From contig NZ_CP134195.1 in NCBI RefSeq assembly GCF_031585635.1, forward strand, positions 2,294,001 to 2,358,000: a stretch of DNA of 64,000 nucleotides. The letters are read 5' to 3'. Source of the DNA: Paraburkholderia sp. FT54. Its GTDB lineage: Bacteria; Pseudomonadota; Gammaproteobacteria; Burkholderiales; Burkholderiaceae. Positions 49,755 through 60,166 of the stretch are shown here, piece after piece. The translations under genes and the position numbers were made by a program. Under the pieces are notes generated by a model. The model saw only the letters and a program-made list of their open reading frames with translations, had not been told where the DNA came from and did no database searches. The stretch's first letter is position 1; every line of letters begins with the position of its first letter.

Positions 49755-51149
49755 TTAAACCTCGCCCCACAGGTCATGACCGTCGGCGCCGGTGATTTTG
49801 ACCGACACGAAATCGCCGACCTTGTAGCGCCTCGACGCCTTGACGGCAGGCGCGATATACACGACGCCGTCGATCTCCGGCGCATCAGCCGCGGTGCGGC
49901 CGATGCCGCCGTCGGCATTGATCTCGTCGACCAGCACCTTCAGCGTCTTGCCGACCTTCTTCGCGATACGCTTCGCCGACACTTCTTCGGCGACTTCCAT
50001 GAAGCGCGCGCGACGCTCTTCGCGCACTTCGTCGGGCAACGCGCCGTCGAGTTCGTTGGCCGTTGCGCCTTCGACCGGCGAATAGGCGAAGCAGCCGACA
50101 CGATCCAGTTCCGCCTCGCGGATGAAGTCGAGCAGCGTCTGGAACTGCTCTTCGGTCTCGCCCGGGAAGCCGGCGATGAACGTGCTGCGGATAGTCAGAT
50201 CCGGGCACATCTCGCGCCATTTCTTCACGCGCTCCAACACCTTCTCGGCGTTGGCCGGGCGCTTCATGCGCTTCAACACTTCCGGATGCGCGTGCTGGAA
50301 CGGCACGTCGAGGTACGGCAGCACGTGGCCCTTGTAGGGGCCTTCGGCCATCATCGGAATCACTTCGTCGACGCTCGGATACGGATACACGTAATGCAGA
50401 CGCACCCATGCGCCGTATTGCGCGGCGAGTTCGCCAAGCGCGCCGACCAGATCGGTCATGCGCGTCTTGATCGGCTTGCCGTTCCAGAAACCCGTGCGGT
50501 ATTTGACGTCGACGCCATAGGCGCTCGTGTCCTGCGAAATCACCAGCAGTTCTTTCACGCCCGACTTGAAGAGATTTTCCGCTTCGAGCATCACGTCGGC
50601 GACGGGACGCGACACGAGGTCGCCGCGCATGGACGGGATGATGCAGAACGTGCAGCGGTGATTGCAGCCTTCGGAAATCTTCAGGTACGCGTAATGGCGC
50701 GGCGTGAGCTTGACGCCCGCGGCCGGCACCAGATCGACGAACGGATCGTGCGGCTTCGGCAGATGGGTGTGCACGTGCTGCATCACTTCGCCGAGCGCGT
50801 GCGGGCCGGTCACGGCGAGCACTTTCGGATGCACTTCTTCGATCAGCCCCGAGCCGCTCGCACTCTTCTTGGCGCCGAGACAGCCGGTCACGATCACCTT
50901 GCCATTTTCGTTGAGCGCCTCGCCGATCGCGTCGAGACTTTCCTGCACCGCTTCGTCGATGAAGCCGCAGGTGTTGACGACCACGAGGTCCGCGCCGTCG
51001 TACGTGCCGGAGATCTCGTAACCTTCGGCGCGCAGTTGGGTGATGATCTGCTCGGAATCGACCAGGGCTTTCGGGCAGCCGAGCGACACAAAGCCGACCT
51101 TCGGCGTGGCAGTCGGGGCAATCGGGGCAATCGGGGGGGTGGCAGACAT
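49755..51149 (-). CDS. rimO: Ribosomal protein S12 methylthiotransferase RimO
   Basis: This 464-residue radical-SAM enzyme methylthiolates Asp89 of S12. The UPF0004 domain has cysteines in [25 protein letters not shown] and VTGCLG. The radical-SAM motif is [16 protein letters not shown] domain closes the protein ([20 protein letters not shown]). ATG 51149 (MSATPPIAP) begins a short Pro/Ala-rich leader with a repeated IAP. Sixteen further codons are open but unneeded. Confidence 0.95.
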   Translation of the reverse strand: MSATPPIAPIAPTATPKVGFVSLGCPKALVDSEQIITQLRAEGYEISGTYDGADLVVVNTCGFIDEAVQESLDAIGEALNENGKVIVTGCLGAKKSASGSGLIEEVHPKVLAVTGPHALGEVMQHVHTHLPKPHDPFVDLVPAAGVKLTPRHYAYLKISEGCNHRCTFCIIPSMRGDLVSRPVADVMLEAENLFKSGVKELLVISQDTSAYGVDVKYRTGFWNGKPIKTRMTDLVGALGELAAQYGAWVRLHYVYPYPSVDEVIPMMAEGPYKGHVLPYLDVPFQHAHPEVLKRMKRPANAEKVLERVKKWREMCPDLTIRSTFIAGFPGETEEQFQTLLDFIREAELDRVGCFAYSPVEGATANELDGALPDEVREERRARFMEVAEEVSAKRIAKKVGKTLKVLVDEINADGGIGRTAADAPEIDGVVYIAPAVKASRRYKVGDFVSVKITGADGHDLWGEV

Positions 51150-51230
51150 GGGGGACCGCTTGAAGACGTTAAACCCTGAATTGTAGCGGTTCACCACGGC
51201 TGCCGCTCGTAAGTCTTTGAATATTCGCCC

Positions 51231-52253
51231 TCAAACGACCGCGACGTCTGCTGGATCGACTCGGCCGAGGCGCGCGAATTGATGTGTCGCCATTAAGTGG
51301 CCCACGGCCAAAGCACGCTCGATTACTTCCAGGATTTCGTGCGAATCCTGCACCCGGCGGATCGCCGCATGCAGTTCGGCGGCTTGCGGCCAGGTGCGCT
51401 GCAGGTAGCTCAGCCACTTTTTGACGCGTCCGTGCTCGTGCCGGGAGGCGACCCGAGCTTGCAGTTTTCGCAGATAACCGGCGATGTGGCCAAGCGCGTC
51501 CTGCCATTCCCCTTCGGATGGGGAGCGGTCCATCAGTCCGCGTATCCGAAGCGCCAGGAAAGGGTCCGATACGGCGCCGCGTCCGATCATCACGTCCGCA
51601 CAGCCGCTGACCGCGCGACAGCGCTCCCAGTCGGCCACCGTCCAGACTTCTCCGTTCGCGATGACCGGCACGTCCACGGCGGCGTCGATACGCGCGATCC
51701 ACTCCCAGTGCGCGGGCGGCCGGTAACCGTGATCCCGCGTTCTGGCATGCACGACGAGCGAGGCCGCGCCGCCTTCGGCCAGCGCCGTGGCGCAATCGAT
51801 CGCGAGCGAGGTGTCGGACACGCCGAGGCGCATTTTCGCCGTCACGGCGATGCCGGCCGGCACCGCGGCGCGAACCGCTGAGACGATCCGGTTCAGTTGT
51901 TCAGGGTCGGCCAGCAGCATGGCTCCGCCGCCGTGCTGATTCACGACCTTGGCCGGACATCCGAAGTTCAGGTCGATTCCATGCGGCGACAACGTGGCTG
52001 CGTGGGCGGCGTTCCGGGCCATCCATGCTGGATCGCTGCCGAGCAGTTGGATCACCATCGGCGTGCCGTTCGGAGTGTGGCCTCCTTCGAGCACTTCGGG
52101 CGCTTCCCGCTCGTAGACGCGACTGGGAAGCAGGGAGCCGGTCACGCGGATGAATTCGGACACGCATCCGTCGAAGCCGCCGATGCCGGTCAGCACGTCG
52201 CGTAATACATAGTCCGCGAGGCCCTCCATCGGGGCGAGGTAGAGCCGGCTCAT
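51231..52253 (-). CDS. dusC: tRNA-dihydrouridine(16) synthase DusC
   Basis: This 340-residue FMN enzyme reduces U16 in the tRNA D-loop. It has the FMN site YLAPMEGLADYVLRDVLT, catalytic Cys in DLNFGCPAKVVNQHGGGA, VHARTRDHGYRPPAHW and VIANGEVWTVADWERC. SEFIRVTGSLLPSRVYERE is the form seen in DusC rather than DusA or DusB. It lies between rimO and phaR on the same strand, with 273 bp before it that should hold its promoter. Confidence 0.9.
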   Translation of the reverse strand: MSRLYLAPMEGLADYVLRDVLTGIGGFDGCVSEFIRVTGSLLPSRVYEREAPEVLEGGHTPNGTPMVIQLLGSDPAWMARNAAHAATLSPHGIDLNFGCPAKVVNQHGGGAMLLADPEQLNRIVSAVRAAVPAGIAVTAKMRLGVSDTSLAIDCATALAEGGAASLVVHARTRDHGYRPPAHWEWIARIDAAVDVPVIANGEVWTVADWERCRAVSGCADVMIGRGAVSDPFLALRIRGLMDRSPSEGEWQDALGHIAGYLRKLQARVASRHEHGRVKKWLSYLQRTWPQAAELHAAIRRVQDSHEILEVIERALAVGHLMATHQFARLGRVDPADVAVV

Positions 52254-52526
52254 GCGAGAGCGGGCGCCGGACGGTGGCGCATTTCCTGCGGATAAGTGAG
52301 GCAGCCGTAAAACATGAGATCAGCGGTCGGAATGGGGGTGGAATTGGCGGCCAGAGCGCCCTCTCCGAGGAAAATGCCCCACACACGCAGGTCGCGATTG
52401 TACCGCGTCGGCACCGACCGCCTGGCGCCAAGGCAAAGGCTGCGCTAGCGACGTCAAGGCTCCGGGGCCTCGCCCCGGCGACGCCCAACGCCGGGACACC
52501 CCACTCGCTCGAACGCTTGCGCGCCG

Positions 52527-53156
52527 CTACTTCTTCTCCGGCTCCGGATTGACTTCCGGATTGCTCTGCGGATTGGCCGGCGCATTCCCGGGATTGGCCG
52601 CATTGACCGCGCCACCCGGCGTAAACGGGAACGTGGCGAACATCGACTTCGCCTGGTTCTGCATCTGCTCCTGCATCTGCACGAACATGTTCTTCGACTG
52701 CTCGATATAGCTGGTCATCATGCCCTGCATCATCGGCGCCTGCATGTTCATGAACTGCGACCAGACTTCGGGGTTCATCGCCTTGCCTTCGTACAGATTC
52801 TTCGACTGGTCGGCGAGCTTCGCCTGGATGTCGATGAAGGCCTGGATATTCTTTTCCAGGTACGTGCCCATCATGCCCTGCATCGCATGACCGTAGAAAC
52901 GGATGATCTGCGAGAGCATCGACGACGAGAACATCGGCAAGCCGCCGCTCTCCTCTTCGAGAATGATCTGCAAAAGGATGGCGCGCGTCAGATCCTCGTT
53001 GCTCTTCGCATCGATGACCTTGAAATCCTCCTGATCCAACACGAGCTGTTTGACGTCCGTCAGCGTGATGTACGTGCTTGTCTCGGTATCGTAGAGCCGA
53101 CGATTCGGATATTTCTTGATCAGTCGTTCGGCTGTTTTCTTTGTAGTAGTGGTCAT
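52527..53156 (-). CDS. phaR: Polyhydroxyalkanoate synthesis repressor PhaR
   Basis: This 209-residue protein has the conserved N-terminal DNA-binding domain LIKKYPNRRLYDTETSTYIT and a PHB-binding middle (RFYGHAMQGMMGTYLEKNIQ) rich in Met and Gln. The tail is Pro/Asn-rich. PhaR represses phasin genes and itself and leaves DNA by binding to PHB granules. It is the last gene of phaC-phaA-phaB-phaR. An inverted repeat in its upstream region (53202-53225) may be its autoregulatory site. Confidence 0.93.
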   Translation of the reverse strand: MTTTTKKTAERLIKKYPNRRLYDTETSTYITLTDVKQLVLDQEDFKVIDAKSNEDLTRAILLQIILEEESGGLPMFSSSMLSQIIRFYGHAMQGMMGTYLEKNIQAFIDIQAKLADQSKNLYEGKAMNPEVWSQFMNMQAPMMQGMMTSYIEQSKNMFVQMQEQMQNQAKSMFATFPFTPGGAVNAANPGNAPANPQSNPEVNPEPEKK

Positions 53157-53201
53157 GTAACGCCTTTGAGCGCAAGTTGAGCGCGGAAACGGCGTCAGCG
53201 G

Positions 53202-53225
53202 CTGCGCAATCGGGCCATTGCGCAG
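53202..53225. promoter_or_regulatory. Inverted repeat upstream of phaR, candidate PhaR operator
   Basis: CTGCGCAAT (53202-53210) and ATTGCGCAG (53217-53225) are perfect 9-bp arms separated by 6 bp, 46-69 bp before the phaR start. TTGCGCA-type halves resemble the TGC/GCA-rich sites reported for PhaR proteins. No T-run follows, which argues against a phaB terminator. Confidence 0.5.
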
Positions 53226-53287
53226 TCGAGACGCCGCCGAACCATCTGAGCCGAAGCGCGCTGCCTTGCGAGCGGCACGCCGGTGAC

Positions 53288-54028
53288 TCAGCCCATATGC
53301 AAACCGCCGTTCAGCGAAAAATCAGCGCCCGTGGAGAAACCCGATTCATCCGATGCCAGCCATGCCACGATCGAGCCGATTTCCTGCGGCTGACCGAGTC
53401 GGCGCACCGGAATTGTAGCGACGATCTTTTCCAGCACGTCGGGGCGGATCGACTTGACCATATCGGTGCCGATGTAGCCCGGCGACACGGTATTGACCGT
53501 CACGCCCTTGGTGGCCACTTCCTGCGCCAGCGACATCGTGAAGCCGTGAATGCCGGCCTTCGCGGTCGAGTAGTTGGTCTGGCCGAACTGGCCCTTCTGG
53601 CCGTTCACCGACGAAATGTTGATGATGCGGCCAAAACCACGCTCGACCATGCCGTCGATCACCTGCTTGGTGACGTTGAACAGGCTGGTCAGGTTGGTGT
53701 CGATCACCGCCGTCCAGTCTTCGTGCGTCATCTTGCGGAATACGACGTCGCGCGTAATGCCGGCATTATTCACCAGCACATCGATCTCGCCGACTTCGGC
53801 CTTGACCTTGTCGAACGCGTTCTTGGTCGATTCCCAATCGCCGACGTTGCCTTCGGACGCGATGAAATCGAAGCCCAGGGCCTTCTGCTCTTCGAGCCAC
53901 TTCACGCGGCGCGGCGAGTTCGGACCGCAGCCCGCGACGACCTTGAAGCCCTCTTTGTGCAGCCGCTGGCAAATGCTCGTGCCGATGCCACCCATCCCGC
54001 CCGTTACGTACGCAATTCGCTGTGTCAT
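53288..54028 (-). CDS. phaB: Acetoacetyl-CoA reductase PhaB
   Basis: This 246-residue short-chain dehydrogenase makes (R)-3-hydroxybutyryl-CoA using NADPH. The Rossmann motif is YVTGGMGGIGTSI. The catalytic Ser-Tyr-Lys lies in NISSVNGQKGQFGQTNYSTAKAG, conserved here to the residue (quoted in part). The C-terminus GADFSLNGGLHMG is the family ending. It follows phaA by 182 bp. Confidence 0.95.
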   Translation of the reverse strand: MTQRIAYVTGGMGGIGTSICQRLHKEGFKVVAGCGPNSPRRVKWLEEQKALGFDFIASEGNVGDWESTKNAFDKVKAEVGEIDVLVNNAGITRDVVFRKMTHEDWTAVIDTNLTSLFNVTKQVIDGMVERGFGRIINISSVNGQKGQFGQTNYSTAKAGIHGFTMSLAQEVATKGVTVNTVSPGYIGTDMVKSIRPDVLEKIVATIPVRRLGQPQEIGSIVAWLASDESGFSTGADFSLNGGLHMG

Positions 54029-54210
54029 AAACTAGACTCCATTATCGTTTTCGAGGCGCCGACTGGCGGCCTCTTCCCTCGCCTGTGCTTCATCTCCGCT
54101 GCCGCCGGGCGACCGGCTGACGAGGCCTGCGCTGACCGCGCGCCACAGCGCGCGGCAACGTTCCATTCGACGCATGACCGACGCCCGTGGCGCCGGCCAC
54201 GCGCCCTTGT

Positions 54211-55392
54211 TCAGGCGCGCTCGAGCGCCAGCGCCACACCCATGCCGCCGCCGATACACAGCGACGCCAGACCCTTCTTCGCATCGCGCTTCTGCATTTC
54301 GTGCAGCAGCGTGACGAGAATCCGGCAACCGGACGCGCCGATCGGGTGGCCGATCGCAATCGCGCCGCCGTTCACGTTGATCTTCGACGTGTCCCAGCCC
54401 ATTTGCTGATTCACGGCGCACGCCTGCGCGGCAAACGCTTCGTTGATTTCCATCAGGTCCAGATCGGCCGGCGTCCAGCCCGCGCGTTCGAGACAGCGGC
54501 GCGATGCCGGCACCGGGCCCATGCCCATCACCTTCGGGTCCAGACCCGAGGTCGCGTAAGCCTTGATGCGCGCGAGCGGCGTCAGGCCGAGCGCCTCCGC
54601 CTTCTTCGCCGACATCACCAGCACGGCCGCCGCGCCGTCGTTCAGACCCGACGCATTGGCCGCCGTCACCGAGCCTTCTTTCGAGAAGGCCGGTTTCAAG
54701 CCCGCCAGCGATTCAGCCGTTACGCCATGGCGCACGAACTCGTCCGTTGCGAAACGCAGCGGCTCGCCCTTGCGTTGCGGGATTTCGACCGGCACGATTT
54801 CGTCGTTGAAGCGGCCCGATTTCTGCGCGGCTTCCGCCTTGTTCTGCGACAGCGCCGCGAACGCGTCCTGCTGCTCGCGCGTGATGCCGTATTCCTTGGC
54901 GACGTTTTCCGCCGTCACGCCCATGTGGTACTGGTTGTAGACGTCCCACAGGCCGTCGACGATCATCGAGTCGACCAGCTTTGCGTCGCCCATGCGGAAA
55001 CCGTCGCGCGAGCCCGGCAGCACGTGCGGCGCCGCGCTCATGTTTTCCTGACCACCGGCCACCACGATATCCGCGTCACCGGCAATGATGGCGTTGGCCG
55101 CGAGCATCACGGACTTCAGGCCCGAACCGCACACCACGTTGATCGTCATCGCGGGCACGGCGGTGGGCAAGCCCGCCTTGATCAGCGACTGACGCGCCGG
55201 ATTCTGGCCCGACCCTGCCGTCAGCACCTGACCCAGGATCACTTCGCTCACCTGCTCGGGCTTCAGGCCAGCCCGCTCGAGGACGGCGCGAATCACCGTG
55301 GCGCCGAGTTCGGGCGCGGCGATCTTCGCCAGCGACCCACCGAATTTGCCTACTGCCGTACGGGCGGCCGATACGATCACAACATCAGTCAT
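54211..55392 (-). CDS. phaA: Acetyl-CoA acetyltransferase PhaA
   Basis: This 393-residue thiolase has its nucleophilic Cys in [29 protein letters not shown], the His in [16 protein letters not shown] and a second Cys in [17 protein letters not shown]. It condenses two acetyl-CoA to acetoacetyl-CoA, the first step of PHB synthesis. It lies 136 bp after phaC. It differs from the BktB-type paralogue at 47548 in all its specific loops. Confidence 0.95.
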   Translation of the reverse strand: MTDVVIVSAARTAVGKFGGSLAKIAAPELGATVIRAVLERAGLKPEQVSEVILGQVLTAGSGQNPARQSLIKAGLPTAVPAMTINVVCGSGLKSVMLAANAIIAGDADIVVAGGQENMSAAPHVLPGSRDGFRMGDAKLVDSMIVDGLWDVYNQYHMGVTAENVAKEYGITREQQDAFAALSQNKAEAAQKSGRFNDEIVPVEIPQRKGEPLRFATDEFVRHGVTAESLAGLKPAFSKEGSVTAANASGLNDGAAAVLVMSAKKAEALGLTPLARIKAYATSGLDPKVMGMGPVPASRRCLERAGWTPADLDLMEINEAFAAQACAVNQQMGWDTSKINVNGGAIAIGHPIGASGCRILVTLLHEMQKRDAKKGLASLCIGGGMGVALALERA

Positions 55393-55528
55393 TTCGATAT
55401 CCTCCGGGCGGTCGGCCGCATGCGCCGCTGCCCGTCAAGTTAAAAATCTCGTTGCTCTTAATCACGCCCTGATTCAATCAGACGCTCGTTCACACCGCAG
55501 ACAACCGCGCCATGAAGCACGCTCGAAC

Positions 55529-57454
55529 TTACTCCCGTTGCCGCACGTAACGCCCGGGCGCCGGCTCGATCACCGGGAAGTCAGCCGAGCCAGCCGTGGC
55601 GCGCGGCTTCACCTTCTTGCCGCCGTACTGATCGAGCCACGTGGTCCATTCCGGCCACCAGCTGCCAGCGACGTCGGTAGCCTGATCGAGCCATTCGTCC
55701 GGGTTCTCCGGCAGCGTTTTCCCGTCGCCTTCCAGCGTCCAGAAATTGCGCTTCTTCTTCGCGGGCGGATTGATCACACCGGCGATGTGACCCGACGCGC
55801 CGAGCACGAACTTCAACGGCCCGTTGAGAAGCGGCACCGACGCGTACGCCGTTTGCCACGGCACGATATGGTCTTCGCGTGAACCGTAGATGAAGGTGGG
55901 CACATCGATCTTCGAGAGATCGACTGGTTCGCCGCACGTGGTCAACGCACCCGGCTCGCGCAGACGATTCTCGAGATACGTATGGCGCAAATACCAGACA
56001 TACATCGGGCCCGGCAGGTTGGTCGAGTCGCTGTTCCAGTACAGCAGGTCGAACGGCACGGGCGTGCGACCTTTGAGGTAATTGTCGACGACGTAGTTCC
56101 ACACCAGATCGTTCGGCCGCAGAAACGAGAACGTGTTGGCGAACTCGATGCCGCGCATCAGCCCCGGCGGCGTACCGTTCTTGCCGCCGATGGTCTGCTC
56201 GCGCATCTGCACATGCGCCTCGTCGACGAACACGTCGAGCACGCCGGTGTCCGAGAAATCGAGCATGGCGGTGAGCAGCGTCATGGACGCGGCCGGGTGT
56301 TCGCCGCGCGCCGCGGCCACCGCGAGCGCCGTGGCGAGCATCGTGCCGCCGACGCAGAAACCAAGCGTGTTGATCTGCTCGCGGCCGCTGATCTTGCTCA
56401 CCGTGTCGATGGCGGTGAGCACGCCCTCGCTGATGTAGTCGTCCCAGGTTTTATGCGCGATCGATTGATCCGCGTTGCGCCACGAAATCAGGAACACCTG
56501 ATGCCCGGAATCGAGCCCGTGAGCGACCAGCGAATTCTCCGGCTGCAGGTCGAGAATGTAGAACTTGTTGATGCAAGGCGGCACGATGAGGAGCGGCCGT
56601 TCACGCACGGTCGGCGTGCGCGGCTTGTACTGGATCACCTGCATCAGGTCGTTTTCGAACACGACCGAGCCTTCGGTGTTCGCAAGATTCTCACCGACTA
56701 CAAAACCCGATTCGTCGGTCTGCGAGATCTTGCCACGCTGCAAGTCGCCGAGCAGGTTCATCACGCCCTGGCGCAAGCTCTCGCCCTTGCTGTCCAGCAA
56801 GGTTTTTTGCGCTTCCGGATTCAATGCGAAGAAGTTGCTCGGCGATGCCGCCGCGGTCCACTGCTGCACGGCGAAGCGGATCCGCTCGCGCACCTTGGGT
56901 TCGATGTCGAGCGCGTCGACCATTTCCTGCAGATAGCGCGCGTTCAACAGATACCAGGCGGCAGTGAAGGCATACGCCGGCGCCGAACTCCATGCGTCGG
57001 AACTGAAGCGGCGGTCCTTGAGTTCCGGCGCCTGAGTCGCGGACGTGGTGGCTTGCTGAATCAATTCCATTGCCTCGCGCGAATAGTCAGCCTGCAGTTT
57101 CTGCAGACGCTCGGATGGAATGGCCGCGCTCGATATGTTCAGACCGGCGAAGGACGGCATGCCGGGCATCGATCCCGCCGCCAGTTTGCTGAAATCGGGC
57201 ATGCCGGGAAACGACGGCATTTGAGGGAAACCCTGCGGCAGACTGATTTGAGGCATTTGCAGCGGTATCTGAGGCATCGTGAAAGGCATGCCGTTGCCGC
57301 CTGGCGATGTGCCGAGCGAACGCCATGCGTTCATCCACACGTCGAGAAACTGCTGCATGCCCGCGGCCGGTGTTGCACCGCTCGTACCGGCCTGCTGCAT
57401 GTGCTCCGTCGAGGAGTCCGTGCTGGGGGAAGCTGAGGAATGAGAAGCTGCCAT
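55529..57454 (-). CDS. phaC: Class I polyhydroxyalkanoate synthase PhaC
   Basis: This 641-residue alpha/beta-hydrolase polymerises (R)-3-hydroxyacyl-CoA on the granule surface. The lipase-like box LGFCVGGTM carries catalytic Cys367. The Asp lies in YGSREDHIVPW and the His in GASGHIAGVINPP. R. eutropha PhaC has 589 residues with Cys319, so this one is about 50 residues longer before the active site. The extra part is a Met/Pro-rich stretch (about 56-101) with repeated MPxIPL, MPQ and MPxF units. ATG 57454 is chosen over 57511 because the region before it lacks family character. Confidence 0.94.
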   Translation of the reverse strand: MAASHSSASPSTDSSTEHMQQAGTSGATPAAGMQQFLDVWMNAWRSLGTSPGGNGMPFTMPQIPLQMPQISLPQGFPQMPSFPGMPDFSKLAAGSMPGMPSFAGLNISSAAIPSERLQKLQADYSREAMELIQQATTSATQAPELKDRRFSSDAWSSAPAYAFTAAWYLLNARYLQEMVDALDIEPKVRERIRFAVQQWTAAASPSNFFALNPEAQKTLLDSKGESLRQGVMNLLGDLQRGKISQTDESGFVVGENLANTEGSVVFENDLMQVIQYKPRTPTVRERPLLIVPPCINKFYILDLQPENSLVAHGLDSGHQVFLISWRNADQSIAHKTWDDYISEGVLTAIDTVSKISGREQINTLGFCVGGTMLATALAVAAARGEHPAASMTLLTAMLDFSDTGVLDVFVDEAHVQMREQTIGGKNGTPPGLMRGIEFANTFSFLRPNDLVWNYVVDNYLKGRTPVPFDLLYWNSDSTNLPGPMYVWYLRHTYLENRLREPGALTTCGEPVDLSKIDVPTFIYGSREDHIVPWQTAYASVPLLNGPLKFVLGASGHIAGVINPPAKKKRNFWTLEGDGKTLPENPDEWLDQATDVAGSWWPEWTTWLDQYGGKKVKPRATAGSADFPVIEPAPGRYVRQRE

Positions 57455-57996
57455 ACCTGCTTTTGACCGGTAAGTCCTTGCGGACGGGTTGAGAGGCAGG
57501 TTCGTGCGCACGTGAGCAAAATGCTCGCGACCTCGTCACGCCCTGTCCCTTGTACGAGGAGCCGTGAGGAACATTCTTGCTCCCCATCGCAAGGCATGTC
57601 AATGCTTGTTCCCGATTTTGCCGCAGTGCGATAGTTTTTTAATTATCGTTTTCCCTGTGTAGAAGATCGCGCTTTTGGAACCTGCGTGATTCGAGACCCG
57701 GTCGAACGAAAAAAGCTCCCGTATTGCATGGGTTTATGTGTGTTTATCCGTTCGCGGACGGACAGTTTTGGCGGCAGATTTACGCCAGCGCGCGGAATTC
57801 CGGCAGTGCAGCAAAAACGCCGGCATTCCTCCGAATAAACCCGGATACGTGTGCTCGCAGGCAAGCATCATGCGGGGGCGGTAATGCTCAGACCAACACG
57901 CCCGCAGCATGACGTCTCGACATGTCGATGTCGTACTGCGGGCGCGTGTGCATTGAATTTCGCAGGAGAGTGGCCGCGCACGATGCGCGTCGCAAG
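57455..57996. other. 542-bp phaC upstream region
   Basis: No gene is seen. GGCAGTGCAGCAA (57802-57814), on the other strand TTGCTGCACTGCC, resembles reported PhaR-binding sequences. An AT-rich block, TTTTTTAATTATC, lies at 57634-57646. TCGACATGTCGA at 57917-57928 is a 12-bp palindrome. The phaC promoter should lie here, but I cannot fix it. Confidence 0.4.
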
Positions 57997-58854
57997 CTAG
58001 TCCGCGATCGACTGCGCCCGATCGTCGAGCCAGATCAACGCGGCCATGCGGCCGGTCTCGCGATCGCGGCGATAGGAATAGAAACGCTCACGTTGCGTGA
58101 CCGTGCAAAGATCGCCGCCGACAATGCGCGTCACGCCGAGCCGTTGCAGACGCAACCGCGCCAGCGCCGGGAGATCGGCGAGATATTTGCCGGGATTGTG
58201 CGGATGCTCGACGAACGCGTTTGCCGTCGCATCGCGTTGTGCGGCGCCGACGCCGTTCATGAAGGCGTCACGCACATCCGCACCGACCTCGAAGGCGTCA
58301 GGACCGATCGACGGGCCGAGATAAGCGTGCAATGCGCCCGCCTCCACGCCGGCGAGTTCGGCGACGCGCTGCGCCGTCTGCTCGACGATGCCCGCCGCCA
58401 GTCCACGCCATCCCGCATGCGCCGCGCCGACCGCGCGGCCCGCTTCGTCGCAGAACAACACCGGCATGCAATCAGCCACCATCACGACGCACACCGTGCC
58501 GGGACGATCGGTGACGCTGGCATCGGCGCGCGTCGGTGTGCCGTTCGTGCGCGCCTGTGCGAGCACCTCTTCCGCGCGCACGATGCCGGCGCCGTGAATC
58601 TGTTCGAGCCATGCGGCCTCGCTCACGCCGGCCAGCTTCAACAGACGCTCGCGATTGGCCGCGACCGCGGCCGGATCGTCGCCGGATTTAAAGCCCAGAT
58701 TCAGGCCGCCGGGCAAATCAGCGCCGTCCCGCCAACGGCCGAACGGCGCTTCACTTACGCCGCCGTCACGTGTGGTGACGAGTGCGCGCACGCGCGGCGA
58801 CACATTCCATGCAGGTTGCACGACATCAGCAAAGCTCAGCTCGGGCACGTTCAT
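57997..58854 (-). CDS. pgeF: Multicopper polyphenol oxidase / purine nucleoside phosphorylase-type YfiH protein
   Basis: This 285-residue Cys/His metal-binding protein (YfiH/LACC1 family) has the metal site in [27 protein letters not shown] (quoted in part, here CMPVLFCDE and AAHAGWRGL) and LEQIHGAG. It is linked to peptidoglycan quality control and to purine nucleoside cleavage in different reports. Its ATG overlaps the rluD stop (ATGA). The rluD-pgeF pairing is widely conserved. Confidence 0.9.
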   Translation of the reverse strand: MNVPELSFADVVQPAWNVSPRVRALVTTRDGGVSEAPFGRWRDGADLPGGLNLGFKSGDDPAAVAANRERLLKLAGVSEAAWLEQIHGAGIVRAEEVLAQARTNGTPTRADASVTDRPGTVCVVMVADCMPVLFCDEAGRAVGAAHAGWRGLAAGIVEQTAQRVAELAGVEAGALHAYLGPSIGPDAFEVGADVRDAFMNGVGAAQRDATANAFVEHPHNPGKYLADLPALARLRLQRLGVTRIVGGDLCTVTQRERFYSYRRDRETGRMAALIWLDDRAQSIAD

Positions 58855-60128
58855 GCGTGATTGTCCTCGTCGTGTTCGTCAGCGTCATCGCCGGCTTCGT
58901 CGTGATCCAGTGCGCCGTCTTCATCGGCGTCCTCATCGAGCGACGCGTCGTAGTCGTCTTCCTCGTAGTACGTGTCGTCGAACTCGCCGGCGTCGTCGCG
59001 GCCGAGGCCGAGCGCCGCCGACAGCGCTTCCATGTCGGCCGGCACATCGGCGCGCCATTGCATCGTGCGGCCGGTCTGCGGATGAATCAGACCGAGGCGC
59101 CATGCATGCAGCGCCTGACGCGCGAAGCCGTCCGGCAGCGGCGTCACCGAGCGCTTGCCGCGCGCGCGCCCGTACACCGGATCGCCGAGCAGCGGATGAC
59201 CGATGTGCGCGCAATGCACGCGAATCTGATGGGTGCGTCCGGTTTCCAGATCGCAATGAATCGCGGTCACCGGCTGACGCTGCCAGATCGCCGAATCGAC
59301 ACGCCGGAAATGCGTGCGCGCGGGCTTGCCCGAAGCGCTCGTGACCACCGCCATGCGTGTGCGTTCGCGCGGATCGCGGCCGATCGGCGCGTCGATCGTG
59401 CCTTCTTCAGGCATGTTGCCCCACACCAGCGCGAGATAACGGCGCTTCACCGTGCGCGCCTGCAACTGGCGCACGAGGTCGGTCTGCGCCTCGAGCGTGC
59501 GCGCCACCACCATCAAGCCGGAGGTTTCCTTGTCGAGACGGTGCACGATGCCCGCGCGCGGCAGGCCCGCGGCCGCGTCGCCATAACGGTACAGCAGACC
59601 GTTGAGCACGGTGCCGCTCCAGTTGCCGGCCGCCGGATGCACGACCATGCCGGCCGGCTTGTTGATGACCACCAGCGTGTCGTCCTCGTAGACGATCTCC
59701 AGCGGCACCGGCTCCGGCGTGAACGCGAGCTGCTCGGGCAGCAGATCGGGCACGAGCTCGATGGTCGCGCCAAGCGGCACGGGCTGACGGATTTTCGCGG
59801 GCTTGCCGTCGATCCGCACGCGCTCGGCCTCGATCCAGCTCTGCAGGCGATTGCGCGAGAACTCGGGAAAAACCCGTGCGAGCACCTTGTCGAGACGCTC
59901 GCCGGCCAGTTCGTCCGGCACGACGACGCTGCGCGGCGTCTCGTCCGCCACGCGGCTCGCCACGGTCGGCACGTGGGCGGGCAGCACGGCGGCGCCGAGC
60001 GCGTCGCTGCCGAGATCGTCGTCGAGGGAATCGACGCCCAACGCGTCGGAGGGGTCAGCGCTTACGCTATAATCTTTGTTGCTATTCCCGGCGCCGGTTG
60101 CGGCGCCTGGAGTATTTGAGCGGGTCAT
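58851..60128 (-). CDS. rluD: 23S rRNA pseudouridine synthase RluD
   Basis: This 425-residue enzyme modifies 23S U1911, U1915 and U1917. An S4 RNA-binding domain is at about 70-130 ([20 protein letters not shown]). The catalytic Asp lies in [19 protein letters not shown], and [19 protein letters not shown] follows. The N-terminus has about 60 extra residues rich in Asp/Ser/Ala, and the C-terminus ends in a very acidic tail of about 50 residues ([20 protein letters not shown]). It is divergent from bamD with 38 bp between. Confidence 0.92.
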   Translation of the reverse strand: MTRSNTPGAATGAGNSNKDYSVSADPSDALGVDSLDDDLGSDALGAAVLPAHVPTVASRVADETPRSVVVPDELAGERLDKVLARVFPEFSRNRLQSWIEAERVRIDGKPAKIRQPVPLGATIELVPDLLPEQLAFTPEPVPLEIVYEDDTLVVINKPAGMVVHPAAGNWSGTVLNGLLYRYGDAAAGLPRAGIVHRLDKETSGLMVVARTLEAQTDLVRQLQARTVKRRYLALVWGNMPEEGTIDAPIGRDPRERTRMAVVTSASGKPARTHFRRVDSAIWQRQPVTAIHCDLETGRTHQIRVHCAHIGHPLLGDPVYGRARGKRSVTPLPDGFARQALHAWRLGLIHPQTGRTMQWRADVPADMEALSAALGLGRDDAGEFDDTYYEEDDYDASLDEDADEDGALDHDEAGDDADEHDEDNHA

Positions 60129-60166
60129 TGAGTCTGGGTCACCTGGACGTAAAGCTAGACTGGAAA

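Noticed and set aside
46579..51179. Very long open frames antisense to metC, bktB, kdgK and rimO (up to about 850 codons)
   Set aside because: They mirror the codon bias of GC-rich genes on the other strand, are rich in Arg/His/Val/Asp without any domain, and overlap well-supported genes.
57917..57928. Palindrome TCGACATGTCGA upstream of phaC
   Set aside because: Twelve bases of a GC-rich palindrome are expected by chance at this scale, and nothing near supports an operator.
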